A stretch of DNA of 8,124 bases from DATKDU01 sp035512595 (lineage in GTDB: Bacteria; Planctomycetota; Planctomycetia; Pirellulales; Pirellulaceae), in the NCBI GenBank assembly GCA_035512595.1, contig DATKDU010000407.1, positions 1 to 8,124 on the forward strand, written 5' to 3'. Of the stretch, positions 5,991-8,124 are shown in pieces (position 1 is the first letter of the stretch; each line of letters starts with the position of its first letter). A program made the translations under genes and the position numbers. A model generated the notes under the pieces. That model saw only the letters and a program-made list of their open reading frames with translations. It was not told the origin of the DNA and did not search any database.

Positions 5991-6019
5991 TTGACGTGCC
6001 CGCCCTTGCCCCCTACAAA
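5991..6019 (+). promoter_or_regulatory. Possible promoter of the oppD-oppF pair
   Basis: TTGACG at 5991-5996 (five of six -35 bases) is followed after 17 bases by TACAAA at 6014-6019 (four of six -10 bases). It lies in the 98-base gap after the zinc-ribbon gene and would start transcription near 6027, about 37 bases before the oppD ATG. The fit is moderate. Confidence 0.4.
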
Positions 6020-6063
6020 TTCCTGTGTGCCCGCTACTTTGCTGAATCGCGCTTTGGGTGCTA

Positions 6064-7095
6064 ATGCCTGACAGCCAGCCACTCCTCCGAGTCGAGGACC
6101 TCCACGTCCATTTCCAGACCGACGACGGGCTGGTGCGCGCCGTCAATGGCGTCAGCTTTGAGCTGAATGCCGGCGAGACCCTCGGCATTGTCGGCGAATC
6201 GGGCTCGGGCAAGACCGTCACCAACCTGGCGCTGTTGGGGCTGGTGCCGCAGCCGCCGGGGGTGATTGCCGGCGGCAAAGCACTCTACCACGGACAGGAT
6301 TTGCTGCATCTGAACCTGAAAGCCCTGTCGCAGATCCGCGGCAAGCGGATCGCGATGATTTTCCAGGACCCGATGACGGCCCTTAATCCGTTTCTCACGA
6401 TCGAGGAGCAGATGACCGAGGTGACGCGGCTGCACCTGGGGCACACCAGCGAGCAGGCCCGCAAGCACGCCATCGACATGCTCACCAAGGTCGGCATTCC
6501 GGCCCCCGACAAACGGATCGACGATTACCCGCACCAATTCTCCGGCGGAATGCGGCAGCGGGTGATGATCGGCATGGCTCTGGCGTGCCAGCCTGAGATC
6601 CTCATTGCCGACGAACCAACAACGGCCGTCGATGTGACGATCCAAGCGCAAATGCTGGAACTGATCAAGGAATTGCAGCGGTCGCAGGGAACAGCGGTGA
6701 TCCTGATCACGCACGCGCTCGGCGTCGTGGCCAGCGTGTGCAGCCGCGTGCTGGTGATGTATGCCGGCAAGATTGTCGAAGAGGCGGGCGTCGAGGAGCT
6801 GTTTGCCCAACCGCAGCATCCGTATACGCTCGGACTTCTCAAGTCGATTCCGCGCTGGGACTCCTCGACGAAGGAGCGGCTGATCGCCATCGAAGGTCAG
6901 CCCCCCGACATGTTCCATCCTCCCAGCGGCTGCGAGTTCCATCCGCGATGTCCGTTTGTGCTGGACAAGTGCCGGAGCCAATCGCCGCCGCTGGAGCCGG
7001 CGCTGCACGGCGGACGCAAGGCGTGCTGGGTGGACGTCGGACAAGCGTCCCGCTTGTCCAATGCAACCGCCTCCGCCGGAATCGCCGTAGATTGA
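6064..7095 (+). CDS. oppD: Oligopeptide/dipeptide ABC transporter ATP-binding protein, OppD type
   Basis: One of the two ATPases that power an Opp/Dpp-type peptide importer from the cytoplasmic face. The 343 residues show Walker A GESGSGKT (44-51), Q-loop Gln101 (IFQDPMTALNP), signature SGGMRQR (160-166), Walker B ILIADE (179-184) with catalytic Glu184, and H-loop His217. The OppD/DppD C-terminal domain follows, with HPYTLGLLKSIPRWD (252-266), EGQPPDMFHPPSGCEFHPRC (277-296) and cysteines at 290, 296, 303 and 321. The residue after His217 is Ala (ITHALGVV), where OppD proteins normally have Asp. The last 18 or so residues (GQASRLSNATAS and onward) are encoded by a palindromic repeat and its flank and look added to the family end. 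The ATG at 6064 is preferred; an in-frame GTG at 6058 is possible. No permease gene lies upstream, so transmembrane partners must be elsewhere. Confidence 0.93.
   Translation: MPDSQPLLRVEDLHVHFQTDDGLVRAVNGVSFELNAGETLGIVGESGSGKTVTNLALLGLVPQPPGVIAGGKALYHGQDLLHLNLKALSQIRGKRIAMIFQDPMTALNPFLTIEEQMTEVTRLHLGHTSEQARKHAIDMLTKVGIPAPDKRIDDYPHQFSGGMRQRVMIGMALACQPEILIADEPTTAVDVTIQAQMLELIKELQRSQGTAVILITHALGVVASVCSRVLVMYAGKIVEEAGVEELFAQPQHPYTLGLLKSIPRWDSSTKERLIAIEGQPPDMFHPPSGCEFHPRCPFVLDKCRSQSPPLEPALHGGRKACWVDVGQASRLSNATASAGIAVD
7039..7059. repeat. Small palindrome inside the 3' end of oppD
   Basis: GGACAAGCG at 7039-7047 and CGCTTGTCC at 7051-7059 form a nine-pair stem with a TCC loop. Read in the oppD frame this gives the residues GQASRLS near the C-terminus. 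From memory, GQASRLS-type tails appear in many unrelated planctomycete proteins, which would make this a copy of a dispersed short repeat; this is not proven here. A related copy lies at 7117-7137. Confidence 0.65.
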
Positions 7096-7116
7096 ATCAC
7101 AACGTAAGGAACAACG

Positions 7117-7137
7117 GGACAGGCGAGACGCATGTCC
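7117..7137. repeat. Second, imperfect palindrome over the oppF start codon
   Basis: GGACAGGCG at 7117-7125 and CGCATGTCC at 7129-7137 pair at eight of nine positions, with an AGA loop. It is the same length as the palindrome 78 bases upstream and identical to it at 16 of 21 positions. The right arm contains the proposed oppF ATG (7132-7134), so a folded mRNA would occlude that start. The structure is visible; a role in setting the OppD:OppF ratio is inference. Confidence 0.5.
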
Positions 7138-8124
7138 TACAAGCCGATGGTTGCCCCCCTCGACATGTCCGAAGTCCGCCCCAAGGGGGAGAAGATCCAG
7201 CCTCTTTTGGAGGTGAAGCATCTGGCGGTCCACTTTCCGTTTCGCCGCGGCCTGTTCGGCGAGCATGGGGTGATCCGCGCGGTAGACGGCGTCAGCTTCA
7301 CGATCCGCCCGGGCGAAACGCTCGGACTGGTGGGCGAGTCAGGCTGCGGCAAGACTACGACCGCCCGCGCGATCATCGGCCTGGTGAAGCCCACGGCAGG
7401 GGAAATCCGCCTCGCGGGCAATCGGATCGACGGCCTCTCGCCGCGGGAAATGTTCCCCCATCGCCGCGACGTGCAGATGATCTTTCAGGATCCGTTCGCC
7501 TCGCTCAACCCGCGGATGACCGTCGGCGCGATCGTCCAGGAGCCGATGGATATCTTCGGCCTGCACGAGTCGGCCGATCGCCGCCTGGAAGTGATGCGGC
7601 TGCTCGACCTGGTCGGCCTCAACCCCCGCTTCCTCAACCGTTACCCGCACGAATTTTCCGGCGGACAACGGCAACGCATCGGCATTGCCCGCGCCCTGGC
7701 CGTCCAACCCAAGCTCATCGTCTGCGACGAGCCGGTCTCGGCACTCGACGTCTCCATCCAGGCCCAGGTCATCAACCTGCTGATGGGCCTCCAGCAGCGG
7801 CTCGGCGTCGCCTACCTCTTCATCTCGCACGATCTGTCGGTCGTGCGGCATATCTCGCAGCGGATCGGCGTGATGTACCTTGGCCGGCTCGTCGAGCTGG
7901 CGACCAGCGACCAGTTGCACCAGCAGCCGCTCCACCCCTACACCCAGGCACTCCTCTCCGCCGCCCCGATCCCCGATCCCGTTCGCGAACGCCAGCGGCA
8001 GCGAATCATCCTCACCGGCGAAGTCCCTTCCGCCGACCGCGTCTACGCCGGCTGTCAATTCGCGGACCGCTGCCCGATTGCCGAGGGCTACTGCCGCGAG
8101 TCCTCCCCGCGTCTGAAAGGGCTG
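7132..8124 (+). CDS. oppF: Oligopeptide/dipeptide ABC transporter ATP-binding protein, OppF type (3' end beyond window)
   Basis: The second ATPase of the importer, expected to form a heterodimer with OppD. The frame is open from ATG 7132 to the window edge, 331 codons with no stop; against the usual length of about 330-350 residues only a short tail is missing. Landmarks are Walker A GESGCGKT (68-75), Q-loop Gln119 (IFQDPFASLNP), signature SGGQRQR (176-182), Walker B LIVCDE (195-200) with Glu200, H-loop His233 (SHDLSVV), HPYTQALLSAAPIPDP (268-283) as in OppF, and GEVPSADRVYAGC with cysteines 308, 314 and 321. The family core starts near residue 25 (LLEVKHLAVHFP), so the ATGs at 7147 and 7165 are alternative starts; no start has a good Shine-Dalgarno. 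It follows oppD by 36 bases and is surely in the same operon. Confidence 0.92.
   Translation, partial: MSYKPMVAPLDMSEVRPKGEKIQPLLEVKHLAVHFPFRRGLFGEHGVIRAVDGVSFTIRPGETLGLVGESGCGKTTTARAIIGLVKPTAGEIRLAGNRIDGLSPREMFPHRRDVQMIFQDPFASLNPRMTVGAIVQEPMDIFGLHESADRRLEVMRLLDLVGLNPRFLNRYPHEFSGGQRQRIGIARALAVQPKLIVCDEPVSALDVSIQAQVINLLMGLQQRLGVAYLFISHDLSVVRHISQRIGVMYLGRLVELATSDQLHQQPLHPYTQALLSAAPIPDPVRERQRQRIILTGEVPSADRVYAGCQFADRCPIAEGYCRESSPRLKGL

Noticed and set aside
6061..7266. Long open frame on the minus strand (401 codons)
   Set aside because: It lies antisense to oppD and the start of oppF, both with complete ATPase motifs. Long antisense frames are expected opposite GC-rich genes and its translation is His/Arg/Gln-rich with no domain.
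7339..8058. Minus-strand open frame opposite oppF
   Set aside because: It is antisense to Walker A, signature and Walker B of OppF and has no domain of its own.

Overview
The window looks like a chromosomal segment of a GC-rich bacterium, most probably a planctomycete (Planctomycetota, Pirellula-like). This is inferred from the gene style rather than from a marker gene. The signs are a twin-arginine-exported TIM-barrel sugar isomerase/epimerase, an MJ0042-type zinc-ribbon protein with a proline-rich linker, many starts without a clear Shine-Dalgarno, and small palindromes of types I associate from memory with planctomycete genomes. No rRNA, tRNA, CRISPR array, insertion sequence or phage gene was found.

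Layout. Bases 1-253 hold no supportable gene. A helix-rich hypothetical protein (254-952, +) is followed by a 280-base gap with a coding-looking but start-less stretch. Next come a small two-helix membrane protein (1233-1508, +) with a perfect dyad over its start codon, and a toxin-first RelE/ParE-type toxin-antitoxin pair (1522-1812 and 1809-2063, +) overlapping by ATGA. Facing them is a two-cluster ferredoxin (2082-2474, -) with a good sigma70-type promoter and a perfect CRP-like palindrome in its leader. The gap behind it carries a 7-base-period GTAC repeat. Then comes lysA, diaminopimelate decarboxylase (2703-3959, -), the last step of lysine synthesis.

lysA diverges from the exported sugar isomerase/epimerase-like gene (4234-5268, +). 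The space between them contains a 23-bp perfect inverted repeat (4063-4085 / 4115-4137). Downstream is a zinc-ribbon/three-helix membrane gene (5309-5965, +) interrupted by an in-frame TAA at 5576. The window ends with two ABC-transporter ATPases of the oligopeptide/dipeptide family, oppD (6064-7095) and oppF (7132 to the window edge, incomplete). Two related small palindromes lie at the oppD 3' end and over the oppF start.

The genes do not form one pathway. The working units are the toxin-antitoxin pair, the oppD-oppF ATPase pair (permease and binding-protein genes are not in view), and single housekeeping genes. I see no convincing undescribed multi-gene system. The points most worth following are the small regulatory and repeat structures, the interrupted zinc-ribbon gene, and the loop insertion in the ferredoxin.
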